64,000 bases of DNA from Salinispora cortesiana (GTDB taxonomy: Bacteria > Actinomycetota > Actinomycetes > Mycobacteriales > Micromonosporaceae), in assembly GCF_000484695.1 (NCBI RefSeq), contig NZ_AXVR01000024.1:1-64000 (forward strand), in the 5' to 3' direction. The translations under genes were made by a program, and so were the position numbers. The notes under the pieces were generated by a model, which did no database searches, was not told where the DNA came from, and worked only from the letters and a program-made list of their open reading frames with translations. Positions 44,215 to 54,871 of this stretch are shown piece by piece; the first letter of the stretch is position 1, and the number at the start of each line of letters is the position of its first letter.

Positions 44215-45768
44215 CTACTGCGGTCGGCTGGCACGGCGAGCCTGGTGCGCGCGTGCTGTCAGCTCGGCGGCCAGGGCCCACGCCTCGGCGACCCCTCGGT
44301 CCCCGGCGGCGGCCCCGGCGCCGCCGGCGGTGTCGGCGTGCACCGTCGCCAGCCCCAACCGCCGCTGCACCGGCCCCTGCACCACTCGTACGCTCTGGAT
44401 CCGCGCGTACGGCACGACCACGATCTGGCGGGTGAGCAGGCCGGAGCGGACCGCGAACACCCGCTCGTGCAACCCGGCACCGAGTACCGGCTGACTCAGC
44501 GGGTTCAGCCAGCGAGCCCGGGGCGGAGGTGCGGTCAGCGGCAGGTCGTCGAGGCGTACCCCGGGCAGCACCTCGGCGAGGATCGCCTCGGCGACTGGTT
44601 GCTTGCCGACCGGGAGGAGTTGGTCTGGTCGGTTGCGCCCGTCGGCTTCCCCCGTCGAGTAGCCGGCGACCTCCAGCCGCAGCCGCAGCCAGCCCTTCGC
44701 CCGCCACAGCAGCGGCCAGGTCGCACCGACCGTCTGTACCCGGTGCAGCGGCACGGTCTGCGCCCGCGTCTCCAGCAGACCGTTGCGGATCCGCAGGGTG
44801 TCGGCAGCACGAGCCAGCTGGAAGTTCCAGTCGTCGAGCACTCGGCGGATGGGCTGGAGCAGCACCCCGGCCATCGCGGTCAACGTGCTCGCCACCGCGA
44901 CGAACGACCAGGAGTCCCCGGAGAGGAACTGCGTCGCCACGAAGGCCACCCCGAACGGGATCATGAAGGCCTGTGGGGTGAGTAGCTGGCTCAGGAGCAG
45001 GTCCTCGTTCCGGACCGCGTGCAGCGGTTGCCCGGGCGGAGCCGACTCCGGGCGGACCAGCGCTGCGTCCGGTGCCGGGGCGGTGGCCTCCGGTTGCGGA
45101 CCGGCCAGGGTGAGTAGCCGCTGTCGCAGGGCGGCGGCGTCGGCCACGCTCAGATAGGCCAGCGGCGCCTCGGTCTTGCCGCCACCGACCACCTCGAGGC
45201 GCAGTTCCGCCAACCCGGTGAGCTGGGCGAGTAACGGTCGGACCACCTCCACGGCCTGGAGCCGCTCCAGCGGGATCGCCCGGGTACGCCGCCAGAGCAG
45301 GCCCTCGTGCACCCGGAGCTCGCGATCCACGATGTGATAGCCGGTGTTGTACCAGCTGACCACCGCGAGCACGGTGGCGCCGAGCGCCAGCACCACCGCC
45401 AGCACCGCGAACCAGCCGACGCCGACCCGGGACAACGTGGACCAGGAGAGCCCAGCGATGACCACGACCAGTGACTTGGCGCCGTGCAGGGCGGGGGAGA
45501 GCGGGTGTAGCCGCTGCCGGCGCTCGGTGCTGCGCGGGGGCACCGGTGGGGTCGGCATGCCGGGCGGTGGGTACCAGCCGGGGTGCGACGGTGGGCTGGG
45601 CGGATATCCGCCGGGGTGCGGCGGGGGCATGCCGGGCGGTGGGTACCAGCCGGGGTGCGACGGTGGGCTGGGCGGATATCCGCCGGGGTGCGGTGGCGGG
45701 GTGGATGGATACCCGCCGGGGTGCGGCGGTCGGGTCTCGTCTGGGTCTCGCGCGGCCGGCTCGCTCAC
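44215..45768 (-). CDS. Bacterial PH-domain membrane protein, YdbT-like
   Basis: 517 residues with three bPH2 (YdbS-like) modules separated by paired membrane helices (for example VGVGWFAVLAVVLALGATVL). Module marks: YHIVDRELRVHEGLLWRRTR then IPLERLQAVEV; RIRNGLLETRAQTVPLHRVQ; AVRSGLLTRQIVVVPYARIQ. The N-terminal 95 residues are a Pro/Gly/Tyr-rich cytosolic tail containing a duplicated 24-residue unit. The GTG start overlaps the upstream PH gene stop by 4 bp. Such pairs occur widely; function is unknown, with a membrane-stress role sometimes suggested. Confidence 0.83.
   Translation of the reverse strand: MSEPAARDPDETRPPHPGGYPSTPPPHPGGYPPSPPSHPGWYPPPGMPPPHPGGYPPSPPSHPGWYPPPGMPTPPVPPRSTERRQRLHPLSPALHGAKSLVVVIAGLSWSTLSRVGVGWFAVLAVVLALGATVLAVVSWYNTGYHIVDRELRVHEGLLWRRTRAIPLERLQAVEVVRPLLAQLTGLAELRLEVVGGGKTEAPLAYLSVADAAALRQRLLTLAGPQPEATAPAPDAALVRPESAPPGQPLHAVRNEDLLLSQLLTPQAFMIPFGVAFVATQFLSGDSWSFVAVASTLTAMAGVLLQPIRRVLDDWNFQLARAADTLRIRNGLLETRAQTVPLHRVQTVGATWPLLWRAKGWLRLRLEVAGYSTGEADGRNRPDQLLPVGKQPVAEAILAEVLPGVRLDDLPLTAPPPRARWLNPLSQPVLGAGLHERVFAVRSGLLTRQIVVVPYARIQSVRVVQGPVQRRLGLATVHADTAGGAGAAAGDRGVAEAWALAAELTARAHQARRASRPQ
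45556..45699. repeat. 72-bp tandem duplication in the PH-domain gene
   Basis: Copies 45556-45627 and 45628-45699 are nearly identical and encode a 24-residue Pro/Gly/Tyr unit (PHPGGYPPSPPSHPGWYPPP core). Further degenerate ccgccggggtgcgg units follow to about 45725. Confidence 0.9.
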
Positions 45769-46313
45769 AAGCCCTCCGCCCGGTCGCGGCCGAGCGCGGT
45801 GAGGCGGTCACGGAGTCGGGACGCCTCCGCCGGGCGGAGCCCCGGCACTCGAGCGTCGGTGGCCGCCGCCGCCGTGTGCAGTTGGACGGTAGCCAGGGAG
45901 AAGGCTCGCTCCAGCGGGCCGGCGCTGACATCAACGAACTGCATCCGCGAGTACGGGACGATGGAGAGCCGGCGCACCAGCAGTCCGTGTCGGACCAGAA
46001 GGTCATCCTCGCGTTCGGCGTACCCCCACGCGCGGACGGCCCGCACGATGGTCACCGTCCGTAGCGCGGTCAGCAGGAGCACCCCGGCGAGGACCACCCC
46101 GAACGCCCCCAGGCCGCTGACTGCCCACCCCACTGCCACCCCGGCCAGCACGATGACGATCAGCACAGCCAGCCGCAGCAGCTCAACCCAGATCAGGTCC
46201 GTGGAGACGGACTGCCAGCGGACGGTCTCCGGCCAGGGCTCAAGCGGACCGGGGGGTGGACCGGTCGGGGGCGGGGCAGCGGGCGGGTGCCCGGCCTGCT
46301 CGTCGCCGGTCAC
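45765..46313 (-). CDS. Bacterial PH-domain membrane protein, YdbS-like
   Basis: 182 residues: a Pro-rich start, two membrane helices (LAVLIVIVLAGVAVGWAV and GAFGVVLAGVLLLTAL) and one bPH2 domain (EDDLLVRHGLLVRRLSIVPY then SRMQFVDV). GTG 46313 is the best available start; no ATG is present in the N-terminal part. It is coupled to the larger YdbT-like gene by a GTGA overlap, the usual YdbS/YdbT pairing. Confidence 0.82.
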   Translation of the reverse strand: MTGDEQAGHPPAAPPPTGPPPGPLEPWPETVRWQSVSTDLIWVELLRLAVLIVIVLAGVAVGWAVSGLGAFGVVLAGVLLLTALRTVTIVRAVRAWGYAEREDDLLVRHGLLVRRLSIVPYSRMQFVDVSAGPLERAFSLATVQLHTAAAATDARVPGLRPAEASRLRDRLTALGRDRAEGL

Positions 46314-46335
46314 CGTGCGGTTCCGTTGTGCGCGT

Positions 46336-46560
46336 TCACGAGTCGAGAGTAGGCGATTCGGCCGTCGGAACAACCTCGCGGAGGAAGCCCCGGGCGCCGA
46401 GGAAGTCGCCGAGCGTCACCCGGTGCTCGGCACAGGCGAGCCAGGTCTTACGTCGCGCCGCGTCGTGTAGGCGGGCGTTGTTCCACCGCAGCGCCCACTG
46501 GGCGGGGGCTGTGCAGCCACGAGCTGAACAGACCAGGGCGGGGTTTACCGGGGTATCCAT
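46336..46560 (-). CDS. Conserved small actinobacterial protein with Cys/His motif, 74 aa
   Basis: The sequence VCSARGCTAPAQWALRWNN, then RRKTWLACAEHRVTLGDFLG, contains C-x4-C and C-x2-H, consistent with a small zinc-binding fold. I recognise it as a family common next to PH-domain genes in actinobacteria and often mislabelled acetone carboxylase; true function unknown. It is 22 bp upstream of the YdbS-like gene in the same direction. Confidence 0.8.
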   Translation of the reverse strand: MDTPVNPALVCSARGCTAPAQWALRWNNARLHDAARRKTWLACAEHRVTLGDFLGARGFLREVVPTAESPTLDS

Positions 46561-46803
46561 CCCGGCCAGTCTAAGGTGGCCGAGGAAGAGTTTGAGCGCC
46601 GGGCGACCACGGGGGGAGCCGCCCGGCGACGGGATGAATCGTACACGTCCCGTACCGATCGCTGTCCACCCCGCTGCCGGGCGAGTTCGGTGGATCGGCG
46701 CGCGGGGCGGGAGGACGGGGGCTCGCGCCGCCGCGTACCGCCACCGGTCATGTCAGTCTTGTACCGCACCACGCCCGAGTACCGATCATGCTGTGGAGGA
46801 CCG

Positions 46804-47904
46804 GTGGCCCAGCCGAGCACGCCCGATGCCAGGACCTCCGACGGGTCGACCCCGCCGTCCCCGCAGAGCACTCCGGCCGCGGACGCCACCCTGCTGGAAC
46901 GGGCGTTGTTCGAGGTCAAGCGGGTGATCGTCGGGCAGGACCGGATGGTTGAGCGGATGGTCGTCGCGCTGCTCGCGCGGGGGCACTGCCTGTTGGAGGG
47001 GGTTCCGGGCGTGGCGAAGACGCTCGCCGTGGACACCCTCGCCACGGTGGTCGGCGGGTCGTTCGGCCGGGTGCAGTTCACGCCCGACCTGGTGCCGGCG
47101 GACATCATGGGAACCCGGATCTACCGGCAGTCGAGCGAGAAGTTCGATGTCGAACTGGGGCCGGTGTTCGTCAACTTTCTGCTCGCCGACGAGATCAATC
47201 GGGCACCTGCAAAGGTGCAGTCGGCGCTCCTGGAGGTGATGAGTGAGCGGCAGGTCTCGATCGGCGGCGAGACGCACCGGGTGCCGGACCCGTTCCTCGT
47301 GATGGCCACCCAGAACCCGATCGAGCAGGAGGGTGTCTACCCGCTGCCGGAGGCGCAGCGGGACCGCTTCCTCATGAAGATCGTCGTCGGCTACCCGACA
47401 GCCGCCGAGGAGCGGGAGATCGTGTACCGGATGGGTGTGGCACCGCCGAAGCCCGACTCGGTGTTCACCCCCGCTGACCTGGTCGCGCTACAACGCAAGG
47501 CGGACCAGGTCTTTGTGCACAATGCGCTGATCGACTACGCGGTCCGGCTGGTGCTGGCCACCCGGAGCCCCGCCGAGCACGGCATGCCCGACGTCGCCCA
47601 GCTCATCCAGTACGGGGCGAGCCCGCGAGCCTCACTCGGCCTGGTCCGCGCTACCCGAGCCCTGGCCCTGCTGCGCGGTCGGGACTACGCGCTACCCCAG
47701 GACGTGCAGGACATCGCGCCCGACATCCTGCGGCATCGGCTGGTGCTGAGCTACGACGCGCTCGCCGACGAGGTGCCGGCCGACCATATCGTCGGCCGGG
47801 TGCTGGCGACGATCCCACTACCCTCGGTGGCGCCGCGCCAGCAGGCCAGCCCGGCCCCGGCCGTGGTGCCGCCCGGTGCTGGCTGGCCTGGGCAACAGCC
47901 GTGA
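46804..47904 (+). CDS. MoxR-family AAA+ ATPase
   Basis: 366 residues with Walker A LEGVPGVAKT, Walker B FLLADEINRAP and sensor 1 MATQNPIEQEG, the canonical MoxR set. GTG 46804 follows GGAGGA by three bases; upstream codons lack similarity. MoxR ATPases work with DUF58 and VWA proteins as chaperone-like systems; all three genes are here in order with 4-bp overlaps (GTGA at 47901, ATGA at 48899). Confidence 0.92.
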   Translation: MAQPSTPDARTSDGSTPPSPQSTPAADATLLERALFEVKRVIVGQDRMVERMVVALLARGHCLLEGVPGVAKTLAVDTLATVVGGSFGRVQFTPDLVPADIMGTRIYRQSSEKFDVELGPVFVNFLLADEINRAPAKVQSALLEVMSERQVSIGGETHRVPDPFLVMATQNPIEQEGVYPLPEAQRDRFLMKIVVGYPTAAEEREIVYRMGVAPPKPDSVFTPADLVALQRKADQVFVHNALIDYAVRLVLATRSPAEHGMPDVAQLIQYGASPRASLGLVRATRALALLRGRDYALPQDVQDIAPDILRHRLVLSYDALADEVPADHIVGRVLATIPLPSVAPRQQASPAPAVVPPGAGWPGQQP

Positions 47905-48902
47905 CCCCACCCGCCCGTCGGTCAACCGACGCCACCGGCCGTGATCCCATCGACCCCACCGCTCGTAAGCGCACCGAGGCCACCCTGTCGCGGCTGCACC
48001 TGCTCGTCACCCGCAAGCTCGACGGTCTGCTCCAGGGCGACTACGTCGGCCTGCTGCCCGGTCCGGGGAGCGAGGCGGGGGACTCCCGCGAATACCGTCC
48101 GGGCGACGACGTTCGGCGGATGGACTGGCCGGTCACGGCGCGTACCACGATGCCGCACGTGCGGCGCACGGTTGCTGACCGGGAGCTGGAGACGTGGCTT
48201 GCGGTGGACCTCTCGGCCAGCCTCGACTTCGGCACCGGCCGCTGGCTCAAGCGGGACGTGGTGGTGGCCGCCGCCGCGGCGCTGGCGCACCTGACCAGCC
48301 GGGGTGGCAACCGGATCGGTGCGGTGATCGGCACCGGGAGCGAGCCGGCCGCCGCCGGTCGGGACGCGCCGGCGGCCGGGCCCGGCCGGTTCACCCGGCT
48401 GCCCGCTCGCTCGGGTCGCCGGGAGGTGCAGGCCCTGGTCCGGGCCGTCGCCGGCACCCAGATCCGGCCCGGCCGCGGCGACCTCGGCGCCCTGGTCGAC
48501 CGGTTGAACCGGCCGCCGCGGCGGCGTGGTGTGGCGGTCATCGTCTCCGACTTCCTGGCGCCACCGGCCCAGTGGGCCCGGCCGCTGCGCAAGCTGCGGG
48601 TACGCCACGACGTGCTGGCCATCGAGGTGCTCGATCCGCGGGAGCTGGAGCTGCCCGATGTGGGCGTACTGCCGGTGGTTGACCCGGAGACCGGCGAACT
48701 GCACGAGGTGCGGACCGGCGACCCACGGCTGCGCCGCCGCTATGCCGAGGCGGCTGCCGCCCAGCGGGCGGAGATCGCCGCCGCGCTGCGGGCCGGAGGC
48801 GCCGCCCACCTGAGACTGCGCACTGACCGAGACTGGCTGCTGGACATGGTGCGCTTCGTCGCCGCGCAGCGGCACACCCGCACCCGGGGGGCGACACGAT
48901 GA
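47901..48902 (+). CDS. DUF58 domain protein of the MoxR operon
   Basis: 333 residues with the DUF58 signature GDDVRRMDWPVTART and a VWA-like segment starting ETWLAVDLSASLDFGTG. The GTG start overlaps the MoxR stop. It is the expected partner of MoxR and the downstream VWA protein. Confidence 0.88.
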   Translation: MTPPARRSTDATGRDPIDPTARKRTEATLSRLHLLVTRKLDGLLQGDYVGLLPGPGSEAGDSREYRPGDDVRRMDWPVTARTTMPHVRRTVADRELETWLAVDLSASLDFGTGRWLKRDVVVAAAAALAHLTSRGGNRIGAVIGTGSEPAAAGRDAPAAGPGRFTRLPARSGRREVQALVRAVAGTQIRPGRGDLGALVDRLNRPPRRRGVAVIVSDFLAPPAQWARPLRKLRVRHDVLAIEVLDPRELELPDVGVLPVVDPETGELHEVRTGDPRLRRRYAEAAAAQRAEIAAALRAGGAAHLRLRTDRDWLLDMVRFVAAQRHTRTRGATR

Positions 48903-49849
48903 TTCGTTTTCTGCAACCGTGGTGGCTCCTGGCCGTACTGCCGGTCCTCGCCCTCGCCGGGCTGTACGTGTGGCGGCAGCTGCACCGCCGGGCGTACGCC
49001 ATGCGGTTCACGAATGTGGAGCTGCTGCGTACGATCGCGCCGAAGGGCCTCGGGTGGCGCCGGCACGTACCGGCGACCGCGTTTCTCCTCTGCCTGCTGG
49101 TGCTCGCCACGGCGCTGGCCCGGCCGTCGATCGACACCCGGCAGCCCCTGGAACGGGCCACCGTCATGCTCGCCGTCGACGTCTCCCTGTCCATGCAGGC
49201 CGACGATGTGGCCCCGAACCGGCTGGCGGCGGCCCAGGAGGCGGCGCAGCAGTTCATCGCCGAGCTGCCGGCCAGCTACAACCTCGGGTTGGTCTCGTTC
49301 GCGAAGGCGGCCAACGTGCTGGTGCCGCCGACCAAGGACCGGCAGGCAGTGGTCACCGCCATCAACGGCTTGGCACTGGCCGAGTCGACGGCGACCGGGG
49401 AGGCGGTCTTCACCTGTCTGGAGGCGATCCGGTCGGTGCCGGCAGACGGCGCGACGGGGATTCCGCCGGCCCGGATCGTGTTGCTCTCCGACGGCTACCG
49501 CACGTCGGGCCGGTCGGTTGAGGAGGCCGCCGCGGCGGCGCAGGCCGCGAACGTGGCGGTCTCCACGATCGCCTTCGGGACCGACGGCGGTCAGGTCGAC
49601 ATCGGTGGCCAACGCCAACGGGTGCCGGTGGACCGGCTCGCCCTGGCGGATCTGGCGGAGACGACCGACGGGTACTTCTACGAGGCGGCCTCGGTGAGCG
49701 AGCTGAAGCAGGTCTACCAGGACATGGGCTCGTCGATCGGGTTCCGGACCGAACCCCGCGAGGTCACCCAGTGGTATGCCGGGGTCGCACTGCTGCTGGC
49801 GCTCTGTGCCGGGGCGACCAGTCTGTTGTGGTCGTCCCGGATCGTGTGA
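48899..49849 (+). CDS. VWA-domain membrane protein (BatA-like)
   Basis: 316 residues: N-terminal helices (WWLLAVLPVLALAGLYVW and HVPATAFLLCLLVLATAL), a VWA domain with the MIDAS motif DVSLS and the later Thr/Asp positions (AESTATGEA, LLSDGYRTSG), and a C-terminal helix (WYAGVALLLALCAGATSLLW). It is anchored in the membrane with the VWA domain outside, as in BatA proteins. Third gene of the MoxR/DUF58 operon. Confidence 0.9.
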   Translation: MIRFLQPWWLLAVLPVLALAGLYVWRQLHRRAYAMRFTNVELLRTIAPKGLGWRRHVPATAFLLCLLVLATALARPSIDTRQPLERATVMLAVDVSLSMQADDVAPNRLAAAQEAAQQFIAELPASYNLGLVSFAKAANVLVPPTKDRQAVVTAINGLALAESTATGEAVFTCLEAIRSVPADGATGIPPARIVLLSDGYRTSGRSVEEAAAAAQAANVAVSTIAFGTDGGQVDIGGQRQRVPVDRLALADLAETTDGYFYEAASVSELKQVYQDMGSSIGFRTEPREVTQWYAGVALLLALCAGATSLLWSSRIV

Positions 49850-49897
49850 CGCCGCCGCTGCCGGCGGCCTCCGGACCGAACCGGGATCCGGCAGCGG

Positions 49898-49984
49898 TCA
49901 GTGACCGCCGCCCGCCAGGACGAAGAGGACGGCCACCCAGACCGCGGCCAGGGTGAAGCCCAGGGGGGCGACGTAACGGCTCAT
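49898..49984 (-). CDS. 28-residue single-span membrane peptide
   Basis: The frame reads MSRYVAPLGFTLAAVWVAVL then FVLAGGGH and a stop: one hydrophobic span with a short N-terminal basic residue. ATG 49984 has CCGGAG 9 nt upstream. It converges on the VWA gene. Too short for homology by eye, but the composition is unlike a random frame and it could be a small membrane regulator. Confidence 0.45.
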   Translation of the reverse strand: MSRYVAPLGFTLAAVWVAVLFVLAGGGH

Positions 49985-51177
<1,193 letters not shown>

Positions 51178-51191
51178 GAGGAGACATCGAC

Positions 51192-51959
51192 ATGTCAGGA
51201 CTGCTCGCCGGTAAACGGCTGCTGGTCACCGGCGTCATCACCGACGCCTCGATCGCCTTCTCGGTGGCGCGGCTCGCGCAGGAGAATGGTGCGCAGGTGG
51301 TGCTCACCGGCTACGGTCGGCTCTCCCTGGTCGAGCGGATCGCCAAGCGGCTACCCAAGCCAGCTCCGGTGATCGAACTGGACGTGACCAATCGCGAGCA
51401 CCTCGCCGCGCTCGGCGACCGGGTTCGGGAGCACGTCGACGGCCTCGACGGGATCGTCCACTCCATCGGCTTCGCCCCGCAGAGCTGCCTCGGCGGCGGC
51501 TTCCTCGACGCGCCGTGGGAGGACGTCGCGACGGCCGTGCACGTCTCGACCTACTCGTACCAGGCCCTTGCCACCGCGGCACTGCCGCTGATGGCGCCGG
51601 GAGGCTCGGTGGTCGGGCTCACCTTCGACGCCACCAAGGCGTGGCCGGTGTACGACTGGATGGGTGTCGCCAAGGCCGGCCTGGAGTCCGCCAGCCGCTA
51701 CCTGGCACTGCACCTGGGTCCGAAGGGCATCCGCAGCAACCTGGTCGCGGCCGGGCCGCTGCGTACCGTCGCGGCGAAGTCGATCCCCGGCTTCGAGCAG
51801 TTCGAGGACGCCTGGTCGGCGCGGGCGCCGCTGGGTTGGAGCCTCACCGACTCCGAGCCGGCCGCCCGGGCCTGCCTGGCGCTGCTCTCCGACTGGTTTC
51901 CGGCGACCACCGGCGAGATCGTCCACGTCGATGGCGGCTACCACGCCATCGGCGCCTGA
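51192..51959 (+). CDS. fabI: Enoyl-ACP reductase (InhA/FabI)
   Basis: 255 residues: N-terminal LLVTGVITDASIAFSVARLA (the GxxxxxSIA cofactor loop of FabI), SIGFAP, and the catalytic YDWMGVAKAGLES segment. It performs the final reduction in fatty acid elongation. GAGGAG precedes ATG 51192. Second gene of the fabG-fabI operon, ended by a strong hairpin. Confidence 0.93.
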   Translation: MSGLLAGKRLLVTGVITDASIAFSVARLAQENGAQVVLTGYGRLSLVERIAKRLPKPAPVIELDVTNREHLAALGDRVREHVDGLDGIVHSIGFAPQSCLGGGFLDAPWEDVATAVHVSTYSYQALATAALPLMAPGGSVVGLTFDATKAWPVYDWMGVAKAGLESASRYLALHLGPKGIRSNLVAAGPLRTVAAKSIPGFEQFEDAWSARAPLGWSLTDSEPAARACLALLSDWFPATTGEIVHVDGGYHAIGA

Positions 51960-51960
51960 T

Positions 51961-52000
51961 CCTTGGGACGGCCCCTGCCGCGGCAGGGGCCGTCCCAAGG
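51961..52000 (+). terminator. Terminator after fabI
   Basis: Near-perfect palindrome with 19-bp arms (51961-51979 and 51982-52000) starting one base after the fabI stop. Confidence 0.85.
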
Positions 52001-52057
52001 TCACCGGGGGGCCGGGGCCGTCGTCTGGCCACCGAGCCGTCGGGGAAGAATGGGGCC

Positions 52058-53089
52058 ATGGCGTACGACGCGGTGGTGCTGGTTTCTTTCGGCGGGCCCG
52101 AGCGGCCCGAGGACGTGATGCCGTTCCTGCAGAACGTGACCCGGGGCCGGGGTGTGCCGCCGGAGCGGCTGGCCGAGGTCGCCGAGCACTACCAGCACTT
52201 CGGCGGGGTGTCGCCGATCAACCAGCAGTGTCGGGAACTGCTCGCCGCGGTTCGGGACGACTTCGCCGCCAACGGTGTTGACCTGCCGGTCTACTGGGGC
52301 AACCGGAACTGGGACCCGATGCTCGCCGACACCGTGGCGCAGATGCGCGACGACGGAATCGAGCGGGCCCTGGCCTTCGTGACCAGCGCCCTCGGTGGGT
52401 ACTCCTCCTGCCGGCAGTACCAGGAGGACATCGCCGCCGCCCGCGCGGCGGTTGGCCCGGACGCTCCGGTGATCGAGAAGCTCCGTCAGTTCTGGGACCA
52501 CCCCGGGTTCGTCGAGCCGCACGCCGATGCGGTGCGTACGGCGTTGGCCCAGCTGGACCCGGCACGGCGGGACAGCACCCGGATCGTCTTCACCGCCCAC
52601 TCGGTCCCCACCGCCGCGGCGGCGGCGTCTGGCCCGCACGGTGGCCGGTACGAGGCGCAGTTGGCAGAGACCGCACGGCTGGTGCGCGCCGCCGCCGCCC
52701 CCGACCTGGCCCACGACCTGGTGTGGCAGAGTCGTTCCGGGCCCCCACAGGTATCCTGGCTGGAGCCGGACGTCAACGACCACCTCGCCGAGCTGCCCGG
52801 GCAGGGGGTCACCGGGGTGGTGATCAGCCCGATCGGGTTCGTCTCCGACCACCTTGAGGTGGTGTGGGATCTGGACACCGAAGCCCGGGAGACCGCCAGG
52901 CAGCTCGGTCTGGACTTTGTTCGTGCCGCCACGCCGGGCACCGATCCCCGGTTCGTGGCGATGGTGCGCGAACTGGTCCGGGAGCGTACCGATCCGGCTG
53001 GCGCGACGCTGCGCCGGCGCCTCGGCGACCTGCCGATGTGGGACACCTGCCCGACAGCCTGCTGCGTCCCGGCCCACCGCCCCTCCTGA
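52058..53089 (+). CDS. hemH: Ferrochelatase (coproporphyrin III type)
   Basis: 343 residues. Family marks: LVSFGGPERPEDVMPFLQNV at the N-terminus, YWGNRNWDP, FVTSALGGYSSCRQY, FTAHSVP (metal-site His) and SPIGFVSDHLEVVWDLD. It inserts iron in heme synthesis; actinobacteria use the coproporphyrin-dependent route, so CpfC is the functional name. Cys in YSSCRQY and the terminal CPTACC fit the [2Fe-2S] cluster seen in actinobacterial ferrochelatases. ATG 52058 starts the conserved N-terminus. Confidence 0.93.
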   Translation: MAYDAVVLVSFGGPERPEDVMPFLQNVTRGRGVPPERLAEVAEHYQHFGGVSPINQQCRELLAAVRDDFAANGVDLPVYWGNRNWDPMLADTVAQMRDDGIERALAFVTSALGGYSSCRQYQEDIAAARAAVGPDAPVIEKLRQFWDHPGFVEPHADAVRTALAQLDPARRDSTRIVFTAHSVPTAAAAASGPHGGRYEAQLAETARLVRAAAAPDLAHDLVWQSRSGPPQVSWLEPDVNDHLAELPGQGVTGVVISPIGFVSDHLEVVWDLDTEARETARQLGLDFVRAATPGTDPRFVAMVRELVRERTDPAGATLRRRLGDLPMWDTCPTACCVPAHRPS

Positions 53090-53121
53090 CCGCTTCGGCG
53101 GCCCGACACCAGGGATCCGAG

Positions 53122-53901
53122 ATGAACGATCGTAAGCCTGTCCAGAGTTGGCTCACCGACATGGACGGGGTGCTGGTGCACGAGGGGCAGCCGGTGCCCG
53201 GCGCGCCCGAGTTCATCGCCCGGCTGCGCTCCTCCGGCCGGCCGTTCCTGGTACTGACCAACAACTCCATCTACACCCCGCGCGACCTGCAGGCCCGGTT
53301 GGTGCGGATGGGGCTGGACGTGCCGGAGTCCGCGATCTGGTCGTCCGCGTTGGCCACCGCACAGTTCCTGGCCGACCAGCGGCCGGGCGGCACCGCGTAC
53401 GTGATCGGCGAAGCCGGGCTGACCACGGCGCTGCACGCGGTCGGCTACGTGCTCAGCGACTTCGCGCCCGACTACGTGGTGTTGGGGGAGACCCGTACCT
53501 ACAGCTTCGAGGCGATCACCAAGGCGATCCGGCTGATCAACGACGGGGCCCGCTTCATCTGCACGAATCCCGACGTGACCGGCCCGTCGATGGAGGGGGC
53601 GCTGCCCGCCGCCGGTTCGGTGGCCGCGATGGTGTCGAAGGCGACGGGCGTGGAGCCGTATTTCGTCGGAAAGCCGAACCCGATGATGATGCGGTCGGCG
53701 TTGAACACGATTGACGCGCACTCCGAGTCAACGGCGATGATCGGTGACCGGATGGACACCGACATTCTCTGTGGGCTGGAGGCGGGGCTGGAGACAATCC
53801 TGGTGCTCACCGGCATCAGCAGCCGGACGGAGGCCGAGCGCTACCCGTACCGGCCGTTGCGGATCGTTAATTCGGTGGCCGACCTGATCGACGAGATCTG
53901 A
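53122..53901 (+). CDS. HAD-IIA family phosphatase (NagD-like)
   Basis: 259 residues with motif I LTDMDGVLVH, motif II LVLTNNS, Lys in FVGKPNP and motif IV MIGDRMDTDI. The cap domain type and length match NagD/4-nitrophenylphosphatase-like enzymes acting on nucleotide or sugar phosphates. It follows hemH by 32 bp, probably in the same transcript. Confidence 0.9.
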   Translation: MNDRKPVQSWLTDMDGVLVHEGQPVPGAPEFIARLRSSGRPFLVLTNNSIYTPRDLQARLVRMGLDVPESAIWSSALATAQFLADQRPGGTAYVIGEAGLTTALHAVGYVLSDFAPDYVVLGETRTYSFEAITKAIRLINDGARFICTNPDVTGPSMEGALPAAGSVAAMVSKATGVEPYFVGKPNPMMMRSALNTIDAHSESTAMIGDRMDTDILCGLEAGLETILVLTGISSRTEAERYPYRPLRIVNSVADLIDEI

Positions 53902-53962
53902 GGTCCGGCCGCCGGGGTGATGGCCGGCCGGTGCTGTGGCCCGGAGCTGGCTGTGGGGCCGG

Positions 53963-54757
53963 CTACGGGCGTAGGGGGGCGTTGCAGGCGGCGGCCAGTG
54001 CCTGCCGGCAGGCGCTGGTCAACGGGCGCAGCGCCGCGTCGCGCTGCTGGGCCTCGTAGTTGTTGACCGCGCCCCCCGGCGCGGCCTGCCCCGCCAGGGC
54101 GAGCACCCGATCCAGCACGGCGGCGCGGGCGAAGAGCCGGCGGGCGCGGGGGTCGAAGCCAGGGGGCAGGTCGGTGGTGCCGTCGGGGCGCCGCAGCGCC
54201 TCCAGCGCCCCGGCCAGTTCCGGCCGCCACTGGGCCACGTCGAGCCGGGTCAGCGTGGCGGTGGTCTCGGCGAGGGCGGCGGCCAGTTCCGCCTCGGCCT
54301 CCGCCGCCCCGGGGAGGGTGAGCGATGCGGCCGGCGCGTCGGCCGGCAGCGGGTAGATCCGCCACAGCACGGTCTCGAAGACGTCCCCGGAGCCGGAGGT
54401 GTGCGTGCGCAGGTGTGGGACCAAGCCGAGCGAACCGGCGACCACCCCCTCGCCGGCGAGCAGGGCGGCACCGGCGAAGTCACCCGGGCCAGGCAACCCG
54501 CGCGGGTCACCGGGCGCGGGCAGCACCAGGCGGATCACGTCGGGGGAGAGCTTGGCGAGCGTGGGCAGCGCCTCGGGCAGGGCGACATCGGTCCAGGTCC
54601 CGGGTGCGTCGGCGACGAGATGCTCCTCGTCACCGGAGATGGCGTCGGCGACCTCGTCGAACGGCACCAGCCCGGCACGCCACGCGCGCACCCAGGCAAC
54701 GAACCGGCTGGACCGGCGTGGCGCGAGGGTGACCGCGCCCGCTGCGGGGGTGGACAT
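53963..54757 (-). CDS. Conserved actinobacterial protein, 264 aa, unknown function
   Basis: ATG 54757 begins MSTPAAGAVTLAPRRSSRFV and continues AWVRAWRAGLVPFDEVADAI. The sequence is mostly helical and Ala-rich with no membrane span. It is divergent from the DUF3097 gene (114-bp gap), a pairing I recall from other Micromonosporaceae. No catalytic motif seen. Confidence 0.78.
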   Translation of the reverse strand: MSTPAAGAVTLAPRRSSRFVAWVRAWRAGLVPFDEVADAISGDEEHLVADAPGTWTDVALPEALPTLAKLSPDVIRLVLPAPGDPRGLPGPGDFAGAALLAGEGVVAGSLGLVPHLRTHTSGSGDVFETVLWRIYPLPADAPAASLTLPGAAEAEAELAAALAETTATLTRLDVAQWRPELAGALEALRRPDGTTDLPPGFDPRARRLFARAAVLDRVLALAGQAAPGGAVNNYEAQQRDAALRPLTSACRQALAAACNAPLRP

Positions 54758-54871
54758 GCCGAAAGGGTACGTCCTCCCGCCCACCTCTGTCTCGGCTGCC
54801 GCTCCAGCCGTCCCGCACCCCACCGGCGTGCCGGGTCGGACGTGCGGCCCGATGGGGCTAGCTTGATCGGC

